A DNA stretch of 64,000 nucleotides from Alphaproteobacteria bacterium (lineage in GTDB: Bacteria; Pseudomonadota; Alphaproteobacteria; Reyranellales; Reyranellaceae), in contig JAFKFL010000034.1 in assembly GCA_017308235.1 (NCBI GenBank), forward strand, positions 62,001 to 126,000. Direction: 5' to 3'. Positions 1 to 9,065 of this stretch are shown here, piece by piece. Position 1 is the first letter of the stretch. The number at the start of each line of letters is the position of its first letter. A program made the position numbers and the translations under genes. The notes under the pieces are model-generated. The model made no database searches. It worked only from the letters and a program-made list of their open reading frames with translations, and was not told the DNA's origin.

Positions 1-2751
1 CATCGAGATCGCGGCGTAGTCATCCACGACCTGCTCGCCGAGCGTGAGGGTGGGCAGGATGACGACGGGCTCAGGATCGCGTTCGGCAGGCCGGACATCG
101 AGTAACGGTAGCGGTGCGTCAGAGAAGGCCCGTACAGCCCACAGCACATCGCGGCGCGAGAGACCCATCGAGGCGAAGGCATCAGCGCGCGCCAGTGCCA
201 GGATCTGGCGCCTGGTGAGGCCGCCGCGCCGCCACAGATCAGCCGGGTCGCGATAGGGTGTGGTGCGGCGTTCGACCATGCGTTTCATGTCGTCTTCGGA
301 AAGACCTGTGACCTGACGGAAGCCCAGGCGCAGTGCGCAGCGCTTGCCGGCCATCTTTTCGAGTGTGCAATCCCATTCGCTGGTATTCACGTCCGGCGGT
401 CGCACCTCGACGCCGTGTGCCCGCGCATCGCGCACGAGCTGGGCCGGCGCATAAAAGCCCATGGGCTGCGCATTGAGCAAGGCAGCAGCGAAAGCTTCGG
501 GGAAATGGTATTTCACCCAGGACGAAACATAAACCAGGATCGCGAAACTCGCGGCATGGCTTTCGGGGAAGCCGTATTCACCGAAACCCTCGATCTGCTT
601 GAAGCAGCGTTCGGCGAAGTCCCTTTCGTAATGGTTGTCGAGCATGCCGTTGATGAAATCGTTCTTGAGCTTGTGGATCGTGCCGGAGCGCCGAAACGTC
701 GCCATGGCGCGCCTGAGCTTGTCGGCTTTGGCCGGGCTGAAGCCCGCGGCGACGATGGCCATTTGCATTGCCTGCTCTTGGAATAGCGGCACGCCACACG
801 TCCGCTCCAAGATGCCTCTGAGCTTTCCCGGATAGACGATGTCTTTTGCCTCTTTTTTTCTTTGGCGATTCTTGAGATAGGGATGCACCATGCCCCCCTG
901 GATGGGGCCCGGACGCACGATCGCCACCTCCACCACCAGGTCGTAGTAATTTTCAGGTTTGAGCCTCGGCAGCATCGACATCTGCGCCCGGCTCTCGACT
1001 TGGAACACGCCGATCGAATCGGCCTTGCCCAGCATCGTGTAGACGTCGAGATCGTCCGTCGGCATGTCGAGCGCTGGCCGCTTGCCATAATACTTCTCGA
1101 TCAGGTCGAAGCTCATGCGTAGAGCTGTCAGCATACCGAGCGCCAGAACGTCGACCTTGTAGATGCCAAGAGCGTCGAGATCGTCCTTGTCCCATTCGAC
1201 GACGGTGCGGTCCTCCATCGCCGCGTTCTGAATCGGTATCAGCTCGTCGAGGCGGTCGTCGGTCAGCACGAAGCCGCCGACATGCTGCGAGAGATGGCGG
1301 GGAAATTTGCACAACGTCGCCGACAGTTCGAGGGCCAGAGCGAGACGCGGATCGTGCGGATCGAGGCCCGCTTCTCGGACATGTTTGATATTGACCCCAC
1401 CCGATCCAATGCCCCAGACCGTGTCGGCCATCACGCCCAGCGTGTCGGGCGAGAGGCCAAGCGCCTTGCCGACATCGCGGATGGCGCTGCGGCTTCTATA
1501 AGAGATGACTGTGGCAGCGAGGGCAGCGCGGTCGCGGCTCTTGCGCTCGTAGATCCACTGGATGATCTCCTCGCGCCGTTCATGCTCGAAATCGACGTCG
1601 ATGTCAGGTGGCTCGTTGCGCTCATTGGAAAGGAAGCGCTCGAACAGCAGCTCGACCTTGTCGGGGTTCACCGAGGTGATGCCGAGGCAGTAGCAGACGG
1701 CGGAATTGGCCGCCGAACCGCGGCCCTGGCAGAGGATGCCGCGACCACGGGCTTCCTTCACGATCTCATGGACTGTAAGAAAGTAAGGTGCGATCTCCTT
1801 GTGCTCGATGAGCGCGAATTCGCGTTCGAGGATATTGGATATCTTCTCGGGGATCTTCTCGGGATATCGCTCAGCCGCCCCCTTCCAAGTAAGGCGCATG
1901 AGCTTCTGCATCGGTGTCTCGCCGCCTTCATAGACGACCGGATACTGGTAATTGAGCTGCTTCAGCGAGAAGCGGCATTTCTCGATGATCTCCTGGATGT
2001 GCTCGATGGCGTGCGGGTGCTTGCGGAAGAGGCGGATCATCTCTTCCGGCGACTTCAGATGGCGTTCGGCCGAAGCGAAGCGGCGGAAGCCCAGCTCCTC
2101 GACCGTGCAGTTCAACCGGATTGCAGTAACGACATCCTGCAAGGCGCGTCGATCGGGGATGTGATAGTGCACGTCGTTGGTGGCGACCAGACGCACCTTC
2201 ATCTGGGTCGCGAGATTGTCCAGATCGGCGAGGCGTCGGGCATCGTCGCCGCGGAACAGCATGTTGGCGGCGAGATAGCAGCGGTTGCCGAACAGGCGTG
2301 CCAGCCGCCGCAGCCTGTTGTGAAAGACAGGATCGTCGATTCGGCGCGGTGGCAGGACGATGGCAATGAGCCCTTCGGCAAACTCGGAAAGGTCGTCGAA
2401 AGTGAGATCGCATTCACCCTTTGCCGCCCGGCGATTGCCGACGGTCAGGAGACGGGACAGTCGCTTGTAGCCTTCGAGGTCGATCGGGTAGGCGAGCAAC
2501 GAATAGCCGTCGCGCGTTTCGAGCCGCGCGCCGACCAGGAGTTTGATCTGTTTTTCTTCCGGCGCTGAATGCTCTTCGTAATATTCCTTGATTGCCGAGT
2601 AGGCGCGCACCACGCCGGCCAGCGTGTTGCGATCGGCGATGCCGATGGCGTTATGGCCGAGCTCGATTGCCTGCTCGACCAACTCGCCTGGATGCGAGCC
2701 GCTGCGCAGGAAGCTGTAGTTGGTGGTGACTTGCAGTTCGGCGTAGCGCAT
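1..2751 (-). CDS. dnaE2: Error-prone DNA polymerase DnaE2 (ImuC), partial
   Basis: Catalytic subunit of the SOS-induced translesion synthesis complex ImuA-ImuB-DnaE2, a C-family (PolIII alpha-like) polymerase that extends past DNA damage. The frame is open from the ATG at 2751 to the left window edge, 917 codons, so the C-terminus is missing here. The N-terminal PHP domain starts MRYAELQVTTNYSFL. Polymerase catalytic acids are visible in PPDIDVDFEHERREE (about residue 380) and in KVDVLALGMLTAL (about residue 535). Later motifs include GPIQGGMVHPYL and EGFGEYGFPESHAASFA, both typical of DnaE2. No frameshift was found in the stretches translated. The ATG lies 6 nt after the imuB stop, so the two are probably translated from one message. 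Confidence 0.95.
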   Translation of the reverse strand, partial: MRYAELQVTTNYSFLRSGSHPGELVEQAIELGHNAIGIADRNTLAGVVRAYSAIKEYYEEHSAPEEKQIKLLVGARLETRDGYSLLAYPIDLEGYKRLSRLLTVGNRRAAKGECDLTFDDLSEFAEGLIAIVLPPRRIDDPVFHNRLRRLARLFGNRCYLAANMLFRGDDARRLADLDNLATQMKVRLVATNDVHYHIPDRRALQDVVTAIRLNCTVEELGFRRFASAERHLKSPEEMIRLFRKHPHAIEHIQEIIEKCRFSLKQLNYQYPVVYEGGETPMQKLMRLTWKGAAERYPEKIPEKISNILEREFALIEHKEIAPYFLTVHEIVKEARGRGILCQGRGSAANSAVCYCLGITSVNPDKVELLFERFLSNERNEPPDIDVDFEHERREEIIQWIYERKSRDRAALAATVISYRSRSAIRDVGKALGLSPDTLGVMADTVWGIGSGGVNIKHVREAGLDPHDPRLALALELSATLCKFPRHLSQHVGGFVLTDDRLDELIPIQNAAMEDRTVVEWDKDDLDALGIYKVDVLALGMLTALRMSFDLIEKYYGKRPALDMPTDDLDVYTMLGKADSIGVFQVESRAQMSMLPRLKPENYYDLVVEVAIVRPGPIQGGMVHPYLKNRQRKKEAKDIVYPGKLRGILERTCGVPLFQEQAMQMAIVAAGFSPAKADKLRRAMATFRRSGTIHKLKNDFINGMLDNHYERDFAERCFKQIEGFGEYGFPESHAASFAILVYVSSWVKYHFPEAFAAALLNAQPMGFYAPAQLVRDARAHGVEVRPPDVNTSEWDCTLEKMAGKRCALRLGFRQVTGLSEDDMKRMVERRTTPYRDPADLWRRGGLTRRQILALARADAFASMGLSRRDVLWAVRAFSDAPLPLLDVRPAERDPEPVVILPTLTLGEQVVDDYAAISM

Positions 2752-2757
2752 GGCCGG

Positions 2758-4428
2758 TCACGCGCAAAACCCGTGAAGGAACCACTTGACGGCATTATGC
2801 GGGCCGTCGCGGAACAGCCAGAAGCGGCCGCCATCGTCGTCCTCGACGCGATAATAGTCGCGTGCTGGCGGCACCGAATTGGCCGGCGCATATTTGCCGT
2901 TGGAGCGCGGGCACCACCATTCGTCGGCCAGCCGCTCCGGCCCCTCGACGCGCACGATGCGGTGGGCATGGCGGCGCCACTGGAACTGTCGCGGCGGATC
3001 GTCGGGCAGGAGCGCAGTCACATTGATAAGCTCGGGCCGCTGCAAGAGACGCGTCGGTCGCGCGCCCTTCATCGAGGCGAGCCGCGCCCAGGCGCCGTCC
3101 GGTACCGGCTCGGCGGAAATCGGTGCCGTCGTCTGTACGCGCTCCGGCAGATGGCTGTCGCGCGGGACGAGGCGCACGACATTCTCCGCACCCAGCCGCA
3201 GCGCGAGCCGATCGGCGAGGTCGATCGTGCCATCCTCGTTGCTGAGGGAAGCGCCGACAGCACTCGTGTCGGGCAGGGAATCCTGCGCGCCAGTCCATTC
3301 CTCCACTTCAGGTGCGGCCAGGATCATCAGCTCGACGCCGAAGCCGGGGTCGAGCTCACCAAGCCTCTCCTCAAAGAGCTTCATGAGCTTGGGGTTGTCG
3401 CGGTTGGGCCGGCTGGTGCCGATGGCCGTACGATCCACCGAGCCGTCGACGCGATAGAGCGCGATCTCGAGTTTGCGCGCGCCGACACCGGCCTGTTCGA
3501 ACTGCTTGCAGAGCGCGGCCAGCAACCGGCTGGTCGCGGCGGCGATGTCCTCCGGCCGGCCGATCGGCTCGGCAAAGGCGAGACGTGTGCGGAAGGCAGG
3601 CGGCACGCGGTGCGGCTCGATCGGTTCGTCGACGCGGCCCAGGGCCTGGTCGAGGCGCGTGAGCGGCTGATCACCGAAGCGCCGCGTCAGCGGCGCCCGC
3701 GGCAGGGGGTAGAGATCGCCGATACGGCGCAGGCCGAGCTTCAGGAAGGTTTCCAGGATCGGCGTGGCAAGCCGCAGCCCGTCGACCGGCAAGGCGGCAA
3801 GCGCCTCGCGCTGGCCGTGGCGGGGGCAGAAGAGATCGGCCTGGCGCTCGGCATAACGTGCCAGTGCCCAGGCCGCGCCCGCCGTGTCGGCCATGGCGGC
3901 ACGGCAGGTGAAGTCGTGGCGTGCCAGGCGCTCGACGAGATCGGCCAGCAGCGCGCGTTCGCCCGACTCGTCCTTGCCGAAGAGATGGCCGCAGCCGGTG
4001 ACGTCGAGCAGCAGGCCGGCGTCGCCGCCGAAGCCGCCGGCGCTGCAGGCCTCGGCGCGGCCTTCCGCATCGGGTTCGGCGATCGCCGCGCCCAACGGAT
4101 CGAGCGCGACCCAAGGCGTGTAGCGGTCGCACCAGCCGGCGATGGCCTCGAGCAGACGGCGATCAGCCTCCGGCTCGACTCCCCTCGTGATGAGGTCTGG
4201 CAACAGCGTGCGGGCATCGGCAAGTCGCATGTGCGGACGCAGGCCCGCGGCACGAGCATGGGCATTGAGGGCTGCCAGTCGCGGGCAGCCTTCGAGCCAG
4301 ATGACCGTGGCGGCGGCCCTAGCCGACCAGTCTTTGGCGGTTTGGGTCTGCCCAGGAAATTCCGGCTGGGGACGGGCCAGCCGATCCGTGGCGAGCTTGG
4401 GGAACCACAGCGAGATGATGCGTTTCAT
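2758..4428 (-). CDS. imuB: ImuB, Y-family polymerase homologue of the mutasome
   Basis: Non-catalytic Y-family polymerase homologue that in characterised systems bridges DnaE2, ImuA and the beta clamp during translesion synthesis. I chose the ATG at 4428 (MKRIISLWFPKLATDRLAR), the usual ImuB N-terminus; a longer open frame upstream has no family-like sequence. The length is 556 aa, near the family norm. The N-terminus shows LWFPKLATD where a true Y-family polymerase has its metal-binding Asp-containing motif, consistent with a catalytically dead member. The start lies inside the 3' end of imuA (110 nt overlap) and the stop is 6 nt before dnaE2. Confidence 0.93.
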   Translation of the reverse strand: MKRIISLWFPKLATDRLARPQPEFPGQTQTAKDWSARAAATVIWLEGCPRLAALNAHARAAGLRPHMRLADARTLLPDLITRGVEPEADRRLLEAIAGWCDRYTPWVALDPLGAAIAEPDAEGRAEACSAGGFGGDAGLLLDVTGCGHLFGKDESGERALLADLVERLARHDFTCRAAMADTAGAAWALARYAERQADLFCPRHGQREALAALPVDGLRLATPILETFLKLGLRRIGDLYPLPRAPLTRRFGDQPLTRLDQALGRVDEPIEPHRVPPAFRTRLAFAEPIGRPEDIAAATSRLLAALCKQFEQAGVGARKLEIALYRVDGSVDRTAIGTSRPNRDNPKLMKLFEERLGELDPGFGVELMILAAPEVEEWTGAQDSLPDTSAVGASLSNEDGTIDLADRLALRLGAENVVRLVPRDSHLPERVQTTAPISAEPVPDGAWARLASMKGARPTRLLQRPELINVTALLPDDPPRQFQWRRHAHRIVRVEGPERLADEWWCPRSNGKYAPANSVPPARDYYRVEDDDGGRFWLFRDGPHNAVKWFLHGFCA

Positions 4429-5176
4429 CGTTCCACTCCACGAGCCAGGACGGCATTTCCTCGGTCGAAGGCGTGCCGAAACGGTTACGCCTGAGTTCGA
4501 TATGCCAGCGTGCGATGTTGAGATCGGAAAGCCCCGGTGTCGTAGAGGGCGAGGCTGCCGAGGTGACCCGCCAACGTGTCGTGCAGACGCTTTGCGGCGG
4601 TGCGGGTTGGGGGCGCAGCAGGAAGGCAGGAACACCGTTCTTTTCGGTGGCTAGCGAGAGTCGACGGCCGGCAGTGGGATCGGCGGCGCGGGTCTCGCCC
4701 AGCACGGCGGCGATGCCGGGGGCGCGCAGCCCTTCCTCCATCGCCCAGAAGAGATCTTCCTCGCGCCTGGCCGTGACCACCAGCAGCCGTGCCGGATCGA
4801 ACCAGGCAGAGAGAGCAGGGGCATAGGGTGGGGCATCGATTCCGCCGGAGGGTTGGCGGCACCAGAGGATCGTGCCCGGTCCAAAACGGCCGATGAGATG
4901 GGCGGCAAAGCCCAGGGCTGCGCCGTCGTGGGGGGCGACGCGGCCAGAGGGGGTGGGGCCTGCTTCGATCTCGTGCAGGGCGCCGGTCAACAGCCCGCCT
5001 TCCGGCAGCAAGATATCGATGGCCGCAACCCCGGTCGGGACGGCCATCCGGCCTGCCTTTTGGGCGCTATGGGCACGTTCCAGCCGCCGGACCTGCTCAC
5101 GCAGGGTTGGCGGGACTTGCCCCTGCGCCGGGCCGGCGGCAGGGGGAGCGAAGGCATTTGGGGAAATGACAGACAT
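4319..5176 (-). CDS. imuA: ImuA, SOS cell-division-inhibitor/RecA-like mutasome protein
   Basis: First gene of the imuA-imuB-dnaE2 cassette, 285 aa. ImuA proteins are small RecA/SulA-like proteins required with ImuB and DnaE2 for damage-induced mutagenesis. Family-like segments are LREQVRRLERAHSAQ near the N-terminus, TGVAAIDILLPEGGLLTGALHEIE (a RecA-like core), GTILWCRQPSGG, and a C-terminal PSWLVEWNDETHHL. The last about 35 codons overlap the start of imuB in another frame, which suggests translational coupling. A LexA-type box lies 39 nt upstream of the ATG. Confidence 0.9.
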   Translation of the reverse strand: MSVISPNAFAPPAAGPAQGQVPPTLREQVRRLERAHSAQKAGRMAVPTGVAAIDILLPEGGLLTGALHEIEAGPTPSGRVAPHDGAALGFAAHLIGRFGPGTILWCRQPSGGIDAPPYAPALSAWFDPARLLVVTARREEDLFWAMEEGLRAPGIAAVLGETRAADPTAGRRLSLATEKNGVPAFLLRPQPAPPQSVCTTRWRVTSAASPSTTPGLSDLNIARWHIELRRNRFGTPSTEEMPSWLVEWNDETHHLAVVPQARHGSAGPSPAGISWADPNRQRLVG

Positions 5177-5214
5177 TGCCCCCTCGGGTCTTTTTCAACG
5201 ATTGAGGATAAGTA

Positions 5215-5229
5215 GTTCTTGTTTTGTTC
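5215..5229 (-). promoter_or_regulatory. LexA (SOS) box of alphaproteobacterial type
   Basis: The plus strand reads GTTCTTGTTTTGTTC, an exact GTTC-N7-GTTC direct repeat. This is the established LexA recognition pattern of alphaproteobacteria. It lies 39 nt upstream of the imuA start, the place expected for SOS control of the cassette. Assignment to LexA is from the motif and context. Confidence 0.85.
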
Positions 5230-5339
5230 TAGTCACCTTCCTTTGAAGAGTCAACGGGGGCCTAAAAGGCGTTCCGGACTGGCACATCTCCCGCTTTGGC
5301 CCGAAAGTCCGTCCCCCGGCGTTCGCGCGAGGTTCTTCC

Positions 5340-6170
5340 ATGACCCTGCGATTTTCCCTTACCGCCCTGATGGCCACGGCCCTGGCCCTGCTGGCCGGTC
5401 CGGCCTTGGCGCGCTGTTCCAAGAACTTGGTGCAGCAGTTCGGCCCCTCCCTGCAGCGCGTCTCGTTCGATGACGGTGTGCGGCTGGCAAACGGCCCGTC
5501 GCCCAGTCGCGCTGTCATCACCTTCCTTGGCCACGCGAGCTACCAGATCGACACGCCGCAGGGCGTGCGGGCGATTACCGACTACAACGGCGTGAACGGC
5601 TTCGGCCGCCATCCCGACATCGTCACCATGAACAATGCCCATTCGACGCATTTCTCCGACGAGCCGGAGGAGGGCATCACCTATGCCCTGCGCGGCTGGC
5701 CACAGGAGGGCGAGAGCGAGGCCAAGCACGACGTCACGCTAAAGGACATCCGGGTCTGGAACGTGCCGACCAACGCGCGCGACTGGTCGGGCGGCGTGCG
5801 CATCAACGGCAACTCGATCTTCATCTTCGCTATAGGCGATCTGTGCATCGCCCATCTCGGCCATCTGCATCAGCGGCTCACGCCCGAGCATATCGAGGCG
5901 CTGGGTCGCATCGACGTGCTGATGGTGCCGATCGATGGCGCCTACACGATGGGCGTGCCGCTGATGGTCGATGTCGTGAAACGGATCGATCCCAGAATCG
6001 TTCTGCCCATGCACTATTGGGGCCGCTCGCAACTCGACCGGTTCGTGACCTTGCTGGCACCGCTGGAGCCAGCCTTCGTCTGGCCGGACAAGCATACGAT
6101 CGAGATCGCGAAGGAAGATCTGCCCGACAAGCTCACCATCATCGCCGTGGGAGGCGACGGCGGCGGTTGA
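5340..6170 (+). CDS. Exported metallo-beta-lactamase-fold (UlaG-like) protein
   Basis: 276 aa protein with an N-terminal signal peptide (MTLRFSLTALMATALALLAG, likely cleavage after PALA). The mature part resembles the UlaG/UPF0173 branch of metallo-beta-lactamase-fold hydrolases: FLGHASYQID, a metal-site-like AHSTHFSD, DLCIAHLGHLH, and a C-terminal LPMHYWG. Substrate unknown. The canonical HxHxDH is changed to HSTHFSD, so the metal ligands may differ. It faces imuA across a 163-nt gap that holds the LexA box. It converges with the ABC operon that follows. Confidence 0.75.
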   Translation: MTLRFSLTALMATALALLAGPALARCSKNLVQQFGPSLQRVSFDDGVRLANGPSPSRAVITFLGHASYQIDTPQGVRAITDYNGVNGFGRHPDIVTMNNAHSTHFSDEPEEGITYALRGWPQEGESEAKHDVTLKDIRVWNVPTNARDWSGGVRINGNSIFIFAIGDLCIAHLGHLHQRLTPEHIEALGRIDVLMVPIDGAYTMGVPLMVDVVKRIDPRIVLPMHYWGRSQLDRFVTLLAPLEPAFVWPDKHTIEIAKEDLPDKLTIIAVGGDGGG

Positions 6171-6180
6171 CTCGCGATGG

Positions 6181-6924
6181 CTAGAGTTCGCTCGCGACGA
6201 ACTGGTTGAATTCCGCGGTCTTCGGATCGCCGAACAGCTCGGCGGTCGGGCCGCTTTCCCATACCTTGCCCTTGTGCATGAACACCACGAGGTCCGCTAC
6301 TTTTCTCGCGAAGCCCATTTCGTGGGTGACCGTGATCATGGTCATACCGCGACGGGCCAGGTCCTCCATCACGGCCAGGACTTCGGCGGTGAGTTCGGGA
6401 TCGAGGGCCGAAGTTACCTCATCAAACAGCATGACCTGGGGCGACAGGGCAAGCGAACGGGCGATGGCAACCCGCTGCTGCTGCCCGCCGGAGAGCTGCT
6501 CGGGATAGGCCGAAAGCTTGTCGGTCAACCCGACCAGGGCCAGTACTTCCGCCGCTCGCGTCTTCGCTTCCTCCCGCGACTGCTTCTTCACCAGGGTGAG
6601 GGCGAGCGTGATGTTCCGCTCGACCGTGAGGTGCGGGAAGAGATTGTAGCTCTGGAACACTATGCCGACGTCACGGCGCAGCTGCGCACGAGCGGCGCTT
6701 CCGGCCCGGCCGACCTCGTGGCCGCATACCGTGATCGTGCCGTCCTGTACGGTCTCGAGCCCGGCAATGCAGCGCAGCAGGGTGCTCTTGCCCGAACCGC
6801 TACGGCCGACGATGGCCGCGACCTGGCCGCGCGCCACCTGGAAACCGACACCGTCCAGCACGCGCAACGGCCCGAATTCCTTGACCACGCCCTCGATGCG
6901 AACGATCGCTTCATCTGCCGGCAT
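6181..6924 (-). CDS. Polar amino acid-type ABC transporter ATP-binding protein
   Basis: 247 aa ATPase of the GlnQ/HisP class that energises the importer encoded upstream in the same operon. Walker A is GRSGSGKST, signature LSGGQQQR, Walker B VMLFDEVTSALD, and the H-loop is TVTHEMGFA. The start at 6924 (MPADEAIVRIEGVVKEFG) gives normal family length and overlaps the preceding permease by 14 nt. It is the last gene of the gntR-rpiB-transporter operon. Chemical specificity cannot be read from the ATPase. Confidence 0.9.
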   Translation of the reverse strand: MPADEAIVRIEGVVKEFGPLRVLDGVGFQVARGQVAAIVGRSGSGKSTLLRCIAGLETVQDGTITVCGHEVGRAGSAARAQLRRDVGIVFQSYNLFPHLTVERNITLALTLVKKQSREEAKTRAAEVLALVGLTDKLSAYPEQLSGGQQQRVAIARSLALSPQVMLFDEVTSALDPELTAEVLAVMEDLARRGMTMITVTHEMGFARKVADLVVFMHKGKVWESGPTAELFGDPKTAEFNQFVASEL

Positions 6925-7561
6925 GGGCTTTCCTCTCAAGAGCGCGTGCAGCAACCGACAAGGGGTAGCAGAGCGCAAAGTAGATCGCCGCAACGACGGC
7001 AAAGATCGCAAAGGGCTCGAAGGTCGTCGAGTTGTTGACGATTTGGCCCGTCCGCGCGAGTTCGACGAAGCCGATCACCGAGGCGAGCGAGGTGTTCTTC
7101 ACGATCTGCACCATGAAGCCCACCATGGGCGGTATCGCAAGCCGCACAGCCTGTGGCAGGATTACGTAGACATATTGCTGGAAACGGTTGAGGCCCAGGC
7201 AATCCGAAGCTTCCCACTGCGTCCTGGGCACAGCTTCGATGCAGCCGCGCCAGATCTCACCCAAAAAGGCGCCAGCATAAATCGTGAATGAGAGGCCGGC
7301 GGCCACCAGCGGGTCAAGCTTGTAGCCGAGGATGCCAAGCCCGAAGTACGAAAGGAACAGTACGATCAGGAGCGGCGTACCCTGCACGATCTGGATGTAG
7401 CCGCTGGCCAAGGCGCGCATGAAGCCGACTTTCGATACGCGCAGGAGGGCCAACATGAGCCCGACCACTGAACCGCCGGCAAAGGCGATCAGCGACAGCA
7501 GCACCGTCCATTCGGCCGCCTGTAAGAGGTACAGGATGTGATTGGCATTGAGCTTGATCAT
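6911..7561 (-). CDS. Polar amino acid-type ABC transporter permease
   Basis: 216 aa inner-membrane permease of the HisM/GlnP class with several hydrophobic segments. It has the EAA-type cytoplasmic loop around EASDCLGLNRFQQYVYVILPQAVR. It pairs with the second permease, whose stop overlaps its start by 4 nt. Together they should form the heterodimeric channel used by the two tandem binding proteins of this operon. Confidence 0.9.
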   Translation of the reverse strand: MIKLNANHILYLLQAAEWTVLLSLIAFAGGSVVGLMLALLRVSKVGFMRALASGYIQIVQGTPLLIVLFLSYFGLGILGYKLDPLVAAGLSFTIYAGAFLGEIWRGCIEAVPRTQWEASDCLGLNRFQQYVYVILPQAVRLAIPPMVGFMVQIVKNTSLASVIGFVELARTGQIVNNSTTFEPFAIFAVVAAIYFALCYPLSVAARALERKAHAGR

Positions 7562-8241
7562 AGCGCCGTGCCCAGCTTGCGCTTGCGCGAGAACAGCACG
7601 AGGCCGATCAGCCAGAAGGCGCAGCGGTAGAGGGCCGAAAGGCCGAGATAGACCAGCGCGACGACGATGTAGACTTCGAAGCTGCGGTAGGTGTCGGATT
7701 GCACGAGGTTGGCGGTGGCCGTCAGCTCCTCTGTCGAGATCGTGGAGGTGATGGAAGAGGCGAGCATCAGCAGCACGAACTGGCTGGACAGGGCAGGGTA
7801 GACCCGCTCCATCGCCGGCAGCAGAACGATATGGAGGATGGTCTGCAGTCGCGTGAGGCCGAGGCAGTCGGCCGCCTCCAGCTGCGTGCGCTGGATCGAC
7901 TGGATGCCGGCACGCATGATCTCCGTCGTGTAGGCACCCATGTTCACGACCAGCGCGATCACTGCCGATACTTCCGCCGACAGTTTGAGACCGAGACTGG
8001 AGAGGCCGAAATAGACGATGAAGATCTGGATCAGGAGGGGGGTGTTACGAATCAGTTCGACATAGACGCCAACCACGCGCTTCAGCAGCGCCCCGCCATA
8101 CACGCGTGTCAGCGCACAGACCGTGCCCACGGCAAGGCCGAGTGCGATTGACACGACGGTGAGTTGGATCGTGAGCCAGGCGCCGGCGACGAAGTCCGGC
8201 CATCTCTCCGCAAGGAAGGAGAAATCGAGCTGATAGGACAT
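7558..8241 (-). CDS. Polar amino acid-type ABC transporter permease
   Basis: 227 aa permease, paralogous to the next gene. I chose the ATG at 8241 (MSYQLDFSFLAERWPDFVAG); the open frame extends 44 codons further upstream but that part is not permease-like. The EAA loop is EAADCLGLTRLQTILHIVLLPAME. It lies 17 nt downstream of the second binding-protein gene and overlaps the following permease by 4 nt (ATGA). Confidence 0.9.
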   Translation of the reverse strand: MSYQLDFSFLAERWPDFVAGAWLTIQLTVVSIALGLAVGTVCALTRVYGGALLKRVVGVYVELIRNTPLLIQIFIVYFGLSSLGLKLSAEVSAVIALVVNMGAYTTEIMRAGIQSIQRTQLEAADCLGLTRLQTILHIVLLPAMERVYPALSSQFVLLMLASSITSTISTEELTATANLVQSDTYRSFEVYIVVALVYLGLSALYRCAFWLIGLVLFSRKRKLGTAL

Positions 8242-8258
8242 GCCGGGCGGCGCCGAAG

Positions 8259-9065
8259 CTAGCTGCCGACCTTGAGCAGCTGATCGGCCGGAATGTCGAT
8301 GCCATGATACTTCTTGTAAATGGCACCGAGTTGTCCGTTCTGCAGATTGGCCTTCACCCAGCCGTTCACCCACTCCTTCAGCCGCGGCTCGTTCTTGCGC
8401 ACACCCACGGCGAGATAGAAGGTCTGCATGGTGATCTTCGGCTCGACGGCACGTGCCGGATTCTTCTTGCTGATGGCGGGCAGAAGCGAGCGGGCCGTTG
8501 CCAGGATATCGACCTGACCAGAAGCCACTGCGAGCGCCATCGTCGCGTCATCCTCGTAGCGCACGAGCTGGGCGCCCTTGGCATCGCGCGCGAGATCGGT
8601 GTCCTGGGTCGTGCCACGCACCACCGCGACCCGCTTGCCGTCGAGATCGGCCATCTTTCCGATCTGAATCGACTTCAGAGCTGCCACGACCGACGGATGG
8701 TCGGCGTAGGGCAACGAAAAGTCGATGACCTTGGCGCGGTCAGGCGTGATCGAGAGCGTCGAGATCACCAGATTGGCCTTGTTGGTGAGCAGCATCGGGA
8801 TGCGCGTGGGTCCCGTGGTGGTAACGATCTCGAGTTCGACGCCGAGGTCCTTGGCCAAGAGGCGTGCCGTGTCGACATCCGAGCCGGCGGCCTGCATTTT
8901 GTCGTCGGTCATGCCGAAGGGCGGGATCGCGAGGTCGATCGCGATCCTGACCTTGCCGGCCTTCTTGATGTCATCGAGCGTGTCGGCATGAGCCGCGACA
9001 GCCAAGGCGCACCCAACCGCGAGGGCAGCGCCCGCAAGCAGTCGACGCGGGAAATGGCGCGTCAC
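8259..9065 (-). CDS. Periplasmic amino acid-type binding protein (second of a tandem pair)
   Basis: 268 aa family 3 solute-binding protein with a signal peptide (LLAGAALAVGCALAVAAHA). The mature part begins DTLDDIKKAGKVRIAIDLAIPPFG and includes VVRGTTQDTDL. It is closely similar to the gene immediately upstream along its whole length (both share DDIKKAGK, RIAIDL, PPxGMTD and RAKVIDFSL), so the two arose by tandem duplication. Its start overlaps the stop of its partner by 4 nt. Confidence 0.9.
   Translation of the reverse strand: MTRHFPRRLLAGAALAVGCALAVAAHADTLDDIKKAGKVRIAIDLAIPPFGMTDDKMQAAGSDVDTARLLAKDLGVELEIVTTTGPTRIPMLLTNKANLVISTLSITPDRAKVIDFSLPYADHPSVVAALKSIQIGKMADLDGKRVAVVRGTTQDTDLARDAKGAQLVRYEDDATMALAVASGQVDILATARSLLPAISKKNPARAVEPKITMQTFYLAVGVRKNEPRLKEWVNGWVKANLQNGQLGAIYKKYHGIDIPADQLLKVGS

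Noticed and set aside
44..256. Short plus-strand frame at the left edge
   Set aside because: It is antisense to the dnaE2 coding region and Arg-rich, as expected of a shadow frame.
1282..2568. A long plus-strand open frame (428 codons)
   Set aside because: It is antisense to the clear dnaE2 frame and shows no family motifs. High GC content makes long shadow frames common here.
2569..4494. A 641-codon plus-strand open frame
   Set aside because: It is entirely antisense to imuB and the end of imuA, which have recognisable motifs. No protein family is recognisable in it.
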